DNA of 64,000 nt from Emergencia sp. GTDB lineage: Bacteria; Bacillota; Clostridia; Peptostreptococcales; Anaerovoracaceae. The position numbers and the translations under genes were made by a program. Positions 54,143 through 62,656 of this stretch are shown here, piece by piece. Under the pieces are notes generated by a model. It ran no database searches. It was not told where the DNA came from and saw only the letters and a list, made by a program, of their open reading frames with translations. Position 1 is the first letter of the stretch, and the number at the start of each line of letters is the position of its first letter. The DNA lies in assembly GCA_022767345.1 (NCBI GenBank), contig JALEOD010000010.1, positions 1-64,000 of the forward strand. The letters are read 5' to 3'.

Positions 54143-55330
54143 TTAACTTTTTTTGATGCCCAGTCCGGTAATCGCTGCGCCTGCAGCGGTCAGCCCCAAG
54201 GCGAAGTAAAGCAGCGCGTTTACACCACCGGCATCAAGGACAAAGCCGCCGGCCAGATTGCCTAAAACTGCTCCGATGGAGATGGATGCGGTCATGTAGC
54301 TCTGACCGGTTACCCGGTCGCTTGCTTCCATCTTTTCGTTGGCGTAGTATACCGACGCGGAGATGAAAATCGCATAGCTGAGCATCTGCAGAGACTGTGC
54401 CAGATAAATGCCGGTGACACTGCCGGCAAGGATGTAAGCCAGCGCTTTTAAAATAAAGGCGAAGCCTGCAAAGGCGATTAAAGTGCCCGGTGAAAAACGC
54501 CGAATCAGCTTATAAAAGCCGAACATCACCGGAAGTTCCATCAGTGCTTCGATGGAAAAGGCCGTACCCATGGAGGCGCTGTCGCCGCCAAGGGGTTCTA
54601 TCATCTGAATCATGTAGGTATGGACAATATTGTGGAAAGCCATGAGCAGCACAATTCCCGAAAGGGTCAGCATAAAGGCGGGATATTTTTTTGCAAACTG
54701 TATGACACCGCTTTTATGGGACGGAGGGGCTGCGTCCCGCCCGCAGGTTTCGCCGGCGCTGTGCTTCTCCACGCCGGGCATGGAAAAGGTCACTGCGAAA
54801 AGTCCTGCCAGCACAGCCAGACTCAGATAGATGATGGCTTTTGTGCCGATGGCTGCGATGAGTTGTCCTGCCGCGAAGGAGATAACTGCGTAGGCGATGG
54901 AACCCATACCTCTGGCGCTGCCGAAATCCACTGAAATTCCAATGGCTTCATAGGTAAAAACGGCAGAATTGACGAGAGGCATCTGAAAATAAACCAAAAT
55001 GGTAAACAGCAGATAAACGCCTGCATTAATCAAGAAGCTGCCGCTGCAGATTATCAGCAAAATCAAGCAGATGAACTGCAGTACGCCGATTCCCAGAATG
55101 GCATTTCTCCAAGTGACTTTTTCGTACTTATCTGTCACATTCCCCACCGCCAGCTGTCCTGCTGCGGCAAGAATATTGCTCAGGGCCACGATGACGCCGA
55201 TGCTTGCGGCGGAAAGTCCCTGATCCAGCAGAAAGACGGTGATAAATGCGGTGGAGAGACAGTAGAGCATCCAGTAAAAGCTGTGAAGACCTTTGTACTG
55301 TAAATTGATAATTCTTTTGCTCTTATACAT
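54143..55330 (-). CDS. Major facilitator superfamily transporter
   Basis: The 395-residue protein has about 12 hydrophobic spans with the pattern of the MFS_1-like/LacY-related group (FLLDQGLSAASIGVIVALSN, then AVGNVTDKYEKVTWRNA as the loop 2-3 motif, and GQSYMTASISIGAVLGNLAG). Its ATG overlaps the stop of the racemase gene by eight bases, so both come from the sigma-54 promoter at 56384-56400. It is the best candidate for uptake of hydroxyproline or a related substrate. Confidence 0.88.
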   Translation of the reverse strand: MYKSKRIINLQYKGLHSFYWMLYCLSTAFITVFLLDQGLSAASIGVIVALSNILAAAGQLAVGNVTDKYEKVTWRNAILGIGVLQFICLILLIICSGSFLINAGVYLLFTILVYFQMPLVNSAVFTYEAIGISVDFGSARGMGSIAYAVISFAAGQLIAAIGTKAIIYLSLAVLAGLFAVTFSMPGVEKHSAGETCGRDAAPPSHKSGVIQFAKKYPAFMLTLSGIVLLMAFHNIVHTYMIQMIEPLGGDSASMGTAFSIEALMELPVMFGFYKLIRRFSPGTLIAFAGFAFILKALAYILAGSVTGIYLAQSLQMLSYAIFISASVYYANEKMEASDRVTGQSYMTASISIGAVLGNLAGGFVLDAGGVNALLYFALGLTAAGAAITGLGIKKS

Positions 55331-56333
55331 CTAATAAAAATCCTTCCTGGAATGGGTCTTTCGGGTCGAGAATCCAGGTGGCAAAGCCGGTAATACATGC
55401 GTTTCCGGTAATTCTAGGAATGATGGCAGGGATTCCTTCCACTGTGGTTTCTTCTACGATCTCACATTTGAATTTAGAGCCGATGACACTTTCGTGCACA
55501 AAACTTTCGCCGGCTTTCAGCTTGCCCTCAGCGTGAAGCAGAGCGGCTTTTGCAGATGTTCCGGTGCCGCAGGGAGAACGGTCGATAACCTTAGGCAGCG
55601 CTACGACGACGTTCTGAATGTCTGCGTCTTCGCTCTTTGCAGGGCCTGCAAATTCCACGTGGGTGACTCTGTCCACAAATGGCAGGGTCGGGTGGTGAAT
55701 TTCAACCTGATTGTTGATATCTGCGGCCAGAGACTGGGCGATTTTGATGAATTTGCCGCAGTTTGCCGGGGTGATATCCAGACCCACTTTTTCGGCCGGA
55801 AGGATTGCGTAAACGTTGCCGCCCCAGGAAATATCTAAGGTCAGCGGACCGAATGCTTCGGTCTGCACGGTTACGTCCTGCTTTAACACAAGGGCAGGGG
55901 CGTTGAGGAAAGAAACTTCTTCGACAACACCGTCGCAGACTTTTGCGGTAACTGTCACAACGCCGGCAGGCGTATCCAGTTTGATGGTGGTAATCGGTTC
56001 CTGCACATCGACAAGACCGGCTTCAATGAGGGCAACGGTAACGCCCATGGTGTCATGACCACACATCGGCAGCCAGCAGCTGGACTCGAAGTATAAGACA
56101 CCGACGTCAGTACCTGGTGTACAAGGTTCGGTGATTAAGGTGCCGGACATAATTTCGCTGCCTCTTGGTTCGAACATCAGGACTTTGCGAAACCAATCTT
56201 CCTTGTCTCTCATATATTCAAATTTTTCCTGCATAGTATTTCCGGGGATTTTACGAAAACCACTGACGACATTTCGGGTAGGCTGTCCCAAAGTGTGAGT
56301 TTCAATGGTTCTGAAAAGTTTTCTAGCTTTCAT
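55323..56333 (-). CDS. Proline racemase-family protein (likely 4-hydroxyproline epimerase)
   Basis: The 336-residue protein has both catalytic Cys residues of the racemase/epimerase type: MCGH (Cys91) and SPCGTGTSAK (Cys255). Dehydratase members of the family have Thr in place of the second Cys, so they are excluded. Overall length and the start ETHTLGQPTRNVVSGF match proline racemase and hydroxyproline 2-epimerase. With a HypD/HplG-like enzyme across the divergent promoter, the probable reaction is trans-4-hydroxy-L-proline to cis-4-hydroxy-D-proline. Proline racemase activity is an alternative. Confidence 0.9.
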   Translation of the reverse strand: MKARKLFRTIETHTLGQPTRNVVSGFRKIPGNTMQEKFEYMRDKEDWFRKVLMFEPRGSEIMSGTLITEPCTPGTDVGVLYFESSCWLPMCGHDTMGVTVALIEAGLVDVQEPITTIKLDTPAGVVTVTAKVCDGVVEEVSFLNAPALVLKQDVTVQTEAFGPLTLDISWGGNVYAILPAEKVGLDITPANCGKFIKIAQSLAADINNQVEIHHPTLPFVDRVTHVEFAGPAKSEDADIQNVVVALPKVIDRSPCGTGTSAKAALLHAEGKLKAGESFVHESVIGSKFKCEIVEETTVEGIPAIIPRITGNACITGFATWILDPKDPFQEGFLLDV

Positions 56334-56383
56334 TTGTATGTTCCTTTCTATCGTGTTTCGATTTTTATTTCATTTATATATAC

Positions 56384-56400
56384 AAGCAAAAAATATGCCA
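56384..56400 (-). promoter_or_regulatory. Sigma-54 (-24/-12) promoter of the racemase/MFS operon
   Basis: On the minus strand TGGCATATTTTTTGCTT matches the -24/-12 consensus exactly. It is 51 bases before the racemase ATG. Confidence 0.92.
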
Positions 56401-56472
56401 GCAGTTTTTTACCTTAAAAGAGGGCACAAAAAGGGAAAAGTGTATCTGTAATTGAGCAATACGCAAAATGAT

Positions 56473-56483
56473 TGTGCCAAAAA
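56473..56483. promoter_or_regulatory. Candidate activator site between divergent sigma-54 promoters
   Basis: TGTGCCAAAAA repeats the word found at 49756-49766. It lies about 75 bases upstream of the racemase promoter and about 190 upstream of the activase promoter, suitable distances for a sigma-54 activator. GGGCACAAAAAGGG nearby is a looser match. Confidence 0.35.
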
Positions 56484-56674
56484 CGTTACAAAACTGCAAA
56501 AAAACGAAACTTGCCTGATTATTGTATAGAATGACAGTCAAAAACTGTAATAAAAATGATACAAAACTCTGATTTTGTGGTCGCGTTGCCGTCACATTAA
56601 CGCAAAAAAACAGTTATGCACGCCGCTTTTTTATCATTTTACAAGAAACAGAGGCCTTTCTCAACGATTTTATT

Positions 56675-56691
56675 TGGCATGGAACTTGCTT
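56675..56691 (+). promoter_or_regulatory. Sigma-54 (-24/-12) promoter of the glycyl radical enzyme operon
   Basis: TGGCATGGAACTTGCTT fits the consensus exactly and lies 41 bases before the activase ATG. Confidence 0.92.
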
Positions 56692-56731
56692 TTAAATAAA
56701 GTACACGACAAAAAGAGAAGGAGTAGACTGC

Positions 56732-57652
56732 ATGATATTCAATATACAGAGATGTTCCATTCACGACGGAGCGGGGCTGAGAACGCTGGTGTTCTTCAAG
56801 GGCTGCCCGCTTCGCTGTAAATGGTGTGCAAATCCGGAGTCGCAAAGCTATGAGACTGAGATTATGGAATCCCGCATCAAATGCGTGGGCTGCGGTCTTT
56901 GCAGAAAAGCTTGTCCGGAACATGCAATCAGAGATGACGGAACCATTGACCGTGACCTCTGCACAAACTGCATGCGGTGCACGGATGTCTGCTACGCTGA
57001 GTCGAAGAAGGTATCGGGAAAAGAATATACAATCGATGAACTCTATAAGGAAATCGAAAAGGATAAACCCTTTTATGCAAGGTTTGGCGGCGGCGTCACC
57101 TTTTCCGGCGGAGAGCCTTTGACCCACGGCGAATATCTGCGGGACATTGCAAAGCGCTGCAATGAGAAAGGTATCCATGTCATGGTGGAAAGCTGCGGCT
57201 TTGGAAACTATGAAGAGTTTGCGCAGGCATTGCCTTATATCGGTGGTATGTTTATGGATGTGAAGCATATGGATCCCAGTGTGCATGAGGAACTGACAGG
57301 CGTGAGCAACGAGTTGATTCTTGACAACATCAGAAAGATTTCCGCTTTCGGCATTCCACTTACTATCAGAACGCCAATTGTGCCGGGATGTACAGACAGC
57401 GAGGAAAACATCAGAGCAATTGCGGAGTTTGTAGGAAACCTGCCTACAGCAAAAGAGTATGAACTGCTCGCTTACCACGACTTTGGAACGCCGAAATACA
57501 AGTCCCTTGGACGAAGCTACGCCCTGGCAGATGTAAAAACGCCGGATGATGAGACTATACGGGAGCTGGTGCGCAGTGCTAACGAAGTATTAGATAAATA
57601 TGGAAAAGAATGTTTTTGGATGAAAAACAATAATAAGGAGGTAGTAAAATGA
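56732..57652 (+). CDS. Glycyl radical enzyme activating protein (radical SAM)
   Basis: The 306-residue activase abstracts H from the target Gly by S-adenosylmethionine cleavage. The radical SAM motif is CPLRCKWC (CX3CX2C). Two inserted ferredoxin motifs follow, CVGCGLCRKACP and CTNCMRCTDVC, as in activases of dehydratase-type glycyl radical enzymes. SGGEPL is the SAM-binding GGE motif. It overlaps the enzyme gene by four bases (ATGA), which keeps the pair in balance. Confidence 0.95.
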   Translation: MIFNIQRCSIHDGAGLRTLVFFKGCPLRCKWCANPESQSYETEIMESRIKCVGCGLCRKACPEHAIRDDGTIDRDLCTNCMRCTDVCYAESKKVSGKEYTIDELYKEIEKDKPFYARFGGGVTFSGGEPLTHGEYLRDIAKRCNEKGIHVMVESCGFGNYEEFAQALPYIGGMFMDVKHMDPSVHEELTGVSNELILDNIRKISAFGIPLTIRTPIVPGCTDSEENIRAIAEFVGNLPTAKEYELLAYHDFGTPKYKSLGRSYALADVKTPDDETIRELVRSANEVLDKYGKECFWMKNNNKEVVK

Positions 57653-60006
57653 TTTCTGAAAGAATTGTAAGATTGAGTGAAAAGGTAAGAGATACACCGG
57701 TTACGATTTGTCTGGACCGTGCGAGACTGATTACGGACTTTTACAGTCAGCCTTCCATGGAGCCGTTTATGATTAGAAGGGCAAAATCCTTTGCCTATGT
57801 GCTGGATAACAAGAAAATCTTCATCGATGATGACTCTGTTCTGGCAGGTCATCTGGCATCTCGTCTTCACGGCACACCGCTGTATCCTGATATGACCGCA
57901 TGGCTGCGTGATGATTTGGAGGAACTGGACACCAGAGAGTCCGATAATCTGAAGTTCATGCCGGGTGAAAAGGAAGAATTGAGAGAGATTGTAAAGAAAT
58001 GGGAAGGCAGAGCCTTTGGTGACCTGACTGCTGCGCTGGCAGACCCTGATATGGACGAAATGGTAAACCTGGGTATTTTTACAAAGGGCGTTTCCAACAA
58101 ATCCACCATGAACCACGCGCCGTTTTACGATGAACTGGTAACAAAAGGCTACCGCTATTATATCGACCAGTGCAGGGCAAATATCGCAGGCATTGAAAAG
58201 ATGAACATCGAGCAGATGGAGAAGCGTTACACATGGGAGGCCATGATTATCGTTATGGAAGCGATTATTCGTTTCGCGCACAGATACGCGAAGCTGGCAG
58301 AAGTAATGGCGGCAGACTGCACTGACGCGGAAAGAAAAGCGCAGCTTTTAACCATCGCTGAAAACTGCCGCGTTGTACCTGAAAATGCGCCGAAAAACTT
58401 CCACCAGGCAGCGCAGCTGGTATGGTTTACCCATCTTGCGCTGCAGATGGAATACAACAGTAATGACAACTGCCTGGGCAGATTTGACCAGTACATGTAT
58501 CCGTTCTACAAACAGGACTTGGCTGACGGTGTGGAAGAAGCCTTTATCGCTGACCTGGTACACGAGTTCAAGCTGAAGATTGCGGAACTCTGGGAAGTTC
58601 GTACCACCAGAGAGTCCATCGCGTATCCGGGCTGTCCGCTTTGGATTCACATGATGATCGGCGGCGTTTTACCGGATGGCACTGATGGCTGCAATGACCT
58701 GACCAGACTGATTCTCCACTGTATGGAAGACCTGCAGACCAAAGAGCCTTGCGTATCCTTCCGTTACCACGATGGCGTTGATGAAGAGACTTTCCGTCTG
58801 GCGCTGGCAGTAGCGAGAAAGGGAGGAAGCCACCCTGCTTTCTTCAACGACAGCACTAACATTTCCCACCTGCTGTCTTTGGGTCACTCTCTGGAAGAAG
58901 CCAGAAACTGGGGAATCTGCGGCTGTATCGAGCCGAGCGTGCCAGGCATCACTGACTTCCAGTCCAACGCTGGGTACTTCAACCCGAGCAAGGTATTTGA
59001 AATTACGCTGAACAACGGCGTAGATCCGATTTCCGGAAAGCAGATTGGACCGAAAACCGGTGACGTGAGAACCTTTACTTCTGTACAGCAGATTATGGAC
59101 GCTTATGAAATTCAGCAGGATTTCTTCATGAACAAGTTCGTGGAGCTCTTTGACAGAATCGTTTCCTGCCACGCATGGACGGCGCCGACCATTACCGGCT
59201 CCTGCTTCACTCACGGCTGTATCGAAAAGGGAACGGTGCTGCAGCGTAAAGGGGCTGAACATCGTTATTCCGCAGTTGCCATTACCGGTATTGCAAATAT
59301 TGCAGACTCTCTGGCAGCAATTGAGGAATGCGTATTCAACAAGCAGTATCTGACTATGAACGAGCTGATGGACCTTGTGGCAACGGACTTTGAAGGCAAA
59401 GAAAACATGCGTCAGCTGCTCATTAACAAAGCACCGAAGTACGGCAACGATATTGAAGAAGTAGACCGCTATGCGCACTGGCTGTCAAAGCTTTGCAACG
59501 ATCAGATTTGCAAACACACCGACGGTCGTGACGCAAAGTATACCATGGTAATTTCCACCCAGTCCTACAACGTAGTATTGGGACAGCTCATTGGAGCGCT
59601 TCCTGACGGCAGAAAGGCGTACACTGCCCTTGCTGACAATGCGTCTCCGATGATCGGTATGGACGTTAACGGCCCGACTGCCGTAGTAAAATCTCTTGGA
59701 AGGATCGACCCTCTCATTGCACAGAGCGGCGTTCTGGTAAACCAGAGATTTGACCCGGCTATCGTAAAAGGTGAAAAGGGGCTTGAAATTATCGAAACTG
59801 TCGTAAAGACTTACTTTGACGATCAGCACGGACAGCACATTCAGCTCAACGTGGTAGATGATGAAACCCTGCTGGCAGCACAGAAGGATCCGCAGAAGTA
59901 CCGCAACATTCTGGTGAGAGTTGCAGGCTATTCCGCTTACTTTGTGGATCTGGAAAAAGATATTCAGGATAACATTATTGCAAGAACATTGCAGAAGAGT
60001 TTATAA
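57649..60006 (+). CDS. Glycyl radical enzyme, HypD/HplG-like (hydroxyproline dehydratase or C-N lyase)
   Basis: The 785-residue enzyme has the thiyl Cys in GICGCIEP (Cys426, with Glu428 two residues on) and the radical loop RVAGYSA (Gly760) near the C-terminus. The Cys-x-Glu pair is typical of dehydratase-like eliminases, not pyruvate formate-lyase. Length and spacing fit trans-4-hydroxyproline dehydratase (HypD). However, ortA/ortB follow in the same operon, and they use 2-amino-4-ketopentanoate. This favours the ring-opening C-N lyase type (HplG) that produces that compound. The proC gene further downstream would fit HypD instead, so the choice is open. Confidence 0.88.
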   Translation: MISERIVRLSEKVRDTPVTICLDRARLITDFYSQPSMEPFMIRRAKSFAYVLDNKKIFIDDDSVLAGHLASRLHGTPLYPDMTAWLRDDLEELDTRESDNLKFMPGEKEELREIVKKWEGRAFGDLTAALADPDMDEMVNLGIFTKGVSNKSTMNHAPFYDELVTKGYRYYIDQCRANIAGIEKMNIEQMEKRYTWEAMIIVMEAIIRFAHRYAKLAEVMAADCTDAERKAQLLTIAENCRVVPENAPKNFHQAAQLVWFTHLALQMEYNSNDNCLGRFDQYMYPFYKQDLADGVEEAFIADLVHEFKLKIAELWEVRTTRESIAYPGCPLWIHMMIGGVLPDGTDGCNDLTRLILHCMEDLQTKEPCVSFRYHDGVDEETFRLALAVARKGGSHPAFFNDSTNISHLLSLGHSLEEARNWGICGCIEPSVPGITDFQSNAGYFNPSKVFEITLNNGVDPISGKQIGPKTGDVRTFTSVQQIMDAYEIQQDFFMNKFVELFDRIVSCHAWTAPTITGSCFTHGCIEKGTVLQRKGAEHRYSAVAITGIANIADSLAAIEECVFNKQYLTMNELMDLVATDFEGKENMRQLLINKAPKYGNDIEEVDRYAHWLSKLCNDQICKHTDGRDAKYTMVISTQSYNVVLGQLIGALPDGRKAYTALADNASPMIGMDVNGPTAVVKSLGRIDPLIAQSGVLVNQRFDPAIVKGEKGLEIIETVVKTYFDDQHGQHIQLNVVDDETLLAAQKDPQKYRNILVRVAGYSAYFVDLEKDIQDNIIARTLQKSL

Positions 60007-60030
60007 AAATAGAACAAGGAGAAATATAAC

Positions 60031-60333
60031 ATGGCAAAAAGAGGAGACTGGGTGCGCGTTCACGCCATCGTGCTGAAGGCCGCTGAGAGAACTGCTAAGA
60101 TTCCGGAAGATACGCAGAAATGTGATCTGCAGCAGTGGACAAAAGGATTTCTGCAGGATGAAACTGCAGAAGTGGGAGATGAAGTTACGGTGAAGACTGC
60201 AGTGGGCAGAATGGTAAAGGGAACCCTGATTGAAGAGGGCCCTTACTACACCCACAGCTATGGCAAATTTGTGCCGGAAATTATTGAAATAGATAAGCAG
60301 CTGAGAGAAATCATGTTCGGAGGTGACAAATAA
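60031..60333 (+). CDS. ortA: 2-amino-4-ketopentanoate thiolase, alpha subunit
   Basis: The 100-residue protein matches OrtA in size and sequence pattern: AKRGDWVRVHAIVLKAAERT, then ALIEEGPYYTHSYGKF-like ending GTLIEEGPYYTHSYGKFVPE. With OrtB it cleaves 2-amino-4-ketopentanoate with CoA to acetyl-CoA and alanine, known from ornithine fermentation. The ornithine genes (oraS, oraE, ord) are absent here. It starts 24 bases after the glycyl radical enzyme and shares one base with ortB. Confidence 0.93.
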   Translation: MAKRGDWVRVHAIVLKAAERTAKIPEDTQKCDLQQWTKGFLQDETAEVGDEVTVKTAVGRMVKGTLIEEGPYYTHSYGKFVPEIIEIDKQLREIMFGGDK

Positions 60334-61748
60334 TGACATTACCTAAAGATTACGATTCCGTGATGAAGCGTTCCAACGACATCAACTTAAAAGCACTGGG
60401 AATCGACTATAACGAATTTGAATCCGGTTCTGTCGCCTTCGACTATGAAGGGCTCATGGCAAAGACAGGCTATACCGTAGAAGAAGTCGCAAAGATTCAG
60501 GCAAAGACAGCAGTGGGAAATACACCGCTGATCGAGCTTAGAAATCTGACCGCACTGGCCAGAAAATATGCAAAGCCGGGATACGGCGCCAGAATCTTCG
60601 CAAAAGACGAAGCAGCTAACGCTTCCGGTTCTTTCAAGGCCAGAAGAGCAGCCTGCGCAGTCGCACACGCAAAGAAGCTGGGCTACAAGGGCGTAATGGC
60701 GGCAACTTCCGGAAACTACGGTGCGGCAGTGGCTTCTCAGGCAGCGATGCAGGGACTGAAGTGTATCGTCGTACAGGAATGTTACGACTCCAAAGGCGTC
60801 GGCCAGCCTGAGATTGTAGAGAAAGCAAGAAAGTGTGAAGCCTACGGTGCAGAGGTTGTACAGCTGACTGTAGGGCCGGAACTCTTCTATTCATTCCTTT
60901 CTATCTTAGAAGATACCGGTTACTTTAACGCTTCTTTGTATTCGCCGTTCGGTATCGCAGGGGTAGAAACCCTTGGATACGAAATTGCGCAGCAGTGCAG
61001 ACAAATGACCGGAAAGCACCCGGACGCAGTTGTCTGCACTACAGCAGGCGGCGGTATGATTACAGGAACAGCAAGAGGTCTGATTAAGGCAGGAGCAGCC
61101 GATACAGAAATCATCGCGGCTTCCATCGATTTGACAGGTCTTCACATGGCGTCAGACACGCAGTTCAATAAAAAATCCTGCACGACAGGCCATACCGGCT
61201 TTGGCGTACCTCACGCAACAGGTCCGGACCACTCCGATACACCAAGAAGTGCAGCAAGAATTTTGCGTTATGCCGATAAATATGTTACAGTAAAACAAGG
61301 CGAGGTTATGTACATGACAGAGGCCCTTGCGAATTTGGAAGGACTTGAAAGAGGCCCTGCAGGAAATACAGCTCTTGCGGCAGCATTTTCACTGGCACAG
61401 GAAATGCCGGAAGATCAGATTATCGTAATCAGTGAAACCGAGTACACCGGTGCAGGCAAACACATTCAGCCGCAGCTTGACTTTGCCAGAGATAACGGCA
61501 TCGAAATCAAATTCGGAAATCCGCAGGTAGAAGATAAGCCGGGCGAAAATATTATTCTGCCGGCAAATCCGGGTCTGATTAAACATCAGGTTGCTGATAT
61601 CGAGCATTTCAGACAGTCCATGATTAAGAGAGCATGCAGAGAAGCAGGGGTTGAACCTGAAAATCTCACTGCAGAGGATATTGCATACCTGGCAGAAGAA
61701 ACCAAGACGGACGCGCAGTTTGTAAAGGATACTTTGGAGCTGGCGTAG
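60333..61748 (+). CDS. ortB: 2-amino-4-ketopentanoate thiolase, beta subunit (PLP)
   Basis: The 471-residue fold-type II PLP enzyme has the cofactor Lys in ASGSFKARRAA, the phosphate/carboxylate loop TSGNYGAA and GGGMITGTARG. The length and N-terminal segment (MTLPKDYDSVMKRSNDI) match OrtB. It forms the thiolase with OrtA. In the ornithine pathway the enzyme acts on the 2R isomer and yields D-alanine, which would fit an upstream L-to-D epimerisation of hydroxyproline. Confidence 0.94.
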   Translation: MTLPKDYDSVMKRSNDINLKALGIDYNEFESGSVAFDYEGLMAKTGYTVEEVAKIQAKTAVGNTPLIELRNLTALARKYAKPGYGARIFAKDEAANASGSFKARRAACAVAHAKKLGYKGVMAATSGNYGAAVASQAAMQGLKCIVVQECYDSKGVGQPEIVEKARKCEAYGAEVVQLTVGPELFYSFLSILEDTGYFNASLYSPFGIAGVETLGYEIAQQCRQMTGKHPDAVVCTTAGGGMITGTARGLIKAGAADTEIIAASIDLTGLHMASDTQFNKKSCTTGHTGFGVPHATGPDHSDTPRSAARILRYADKYVTVKQGEVMYMTEALANLEGLERGPAGNTALAAAFSLAQEMPEDQIIVISETEYTGAGKHIQPQLDFARDNGIEIKFGNPQVEDKPGENIILPANPGLIKHQVADIEHFRQSMIKRACREAGVEPENLTAEDIAYLAEETKTDAQFVKDTLELA

Positions 61749-61772
61749 TCTTTATAAGTATGGAGGAAGAAA

Positions 61773-62573
61773 ATGAGTAAAAAAATCGTATTTTGCGGCG
61801 GCGGCAACATGGCGGAAGGCGTCATCAGAAGCGTACTGCAAAGAGAAGTTGCGGCAGCCGGCGATATTACTGTAAGTGAATTGAACCCCCAGCGGTGTGA
61901 CTATTTGAAAGAAACTTACGGGGTAGAGGCGCTGGTTGACGCAAGCGCAGCGATGAAATCAGCTGACCTGATTGTCATTGCGGTACTGCCTAAGATTGTG
62001 CCGGTTGTACTGAAATCTTTGGTCGGCGTAATCAAAGACGATGCAGTGGTGCTTTCTATCGCTGCCGGTGTAAAGATTGCAGCCATTGAAGAAGTGCTGG
62101 GGGCAGAAAGAAAGGTAATCCGCGTGATGCCAAATACCCTGGGTCAGTCCGGCAACGGTCACAGCGCAGTATGCCTCAATGGCAATATCGGTGAAGAGGA
62201 CAAGGAATATGCACTGGGATTTTTAGGCGCTTTAGGTCAGACTATTATTCTGCCGGAGTCCATGTTCGGTGAATTTACAGCATACAGCTGTTCCGGTCCG
62301 ATGTGGCTGTATCAGATGGCGGATGTGCTCATCGATGCGGGCGTTTACGCAGGCTTCAGCAGAAGCGACGCGCGCAGGATGGTAATCAAAAACATGCTGG
62401 GCGTTGCCATGATTCTCGATGAAACCGGTGATGAGCCGAAAGAGAGAGTCAGTGAAATGTGTTCGCCGGGCGGTGTAACCATTGAGGGTTACAAATCTCT
62501 GGTGGACGAAGGCTTTGCTTCTGCGGTGATGACATCGGTGGACAAAGCAGTAAAAAAAGCAAACGCTATTTAA
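61773..62573 (+). CDS. proC: Pyrroline-5-carboxylate reductase family protein
   Basis: The 266-residue protein has the Rossmann motif FCGGGNMAEG, the family motifs VIRVMPNT and SCSGPMWLYQ, and SPGGVTIEGYKSL at the C-terminal domain. It reduces pyrroline-5-carboxylate to proline with NAD(P)H in typical members. In HypD pathways this step follows the dehydratase. Here it comes 24 bases after ortB in the same direction with its own ribosome binding site (TGGAGGAAGAAA). A changed substrate is possible. Confidence 0.9.
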   Translation: MSKKIVFCGGGNMAEGVIRSVLQREVAAAGDITVSELNPQRCDYLKETYGVEALVDASAAMKSADLIVIAVLPKIVPVVLKSLVGVIKDDAVVLSIAAGVKIAAIEEVLGAERKVIRVMPNTLGQSGNGHSAVCLNGNIGEEDKEYALGFLGALGQTIILPESMFGEFTAYSCSGPMWLYQMADVLIDAGVYAGFSRSDARRMVIKNMLGVAMILDETGDEPKERVSEMCSPGGVTIEGYKSLVDEGFASAVMTSVDKAVKKANAI

Positions 62574-62656
62574 AATATTTTACACAAGGGACACATCTGC
62601 AGATTTTCTGAAGATGTGTTCTTTATATGACCATATTTATGGGAGGAAGTGATGAT

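Noticed and set aside
55323-56333. trans-3-hydroxyproline dehydratase
   Set aside because: Dehydratase members have Thr at the second catalytic position; here it is Cys255.
60031-61748. Ornithine fermentation cluster
   Set aside because: ortA and ortB are present, but D-ornithine aminomutase (oraS/oraE), ornithine racemase and 2,4-diaminopentanoate dehydrogenase are not in the window.
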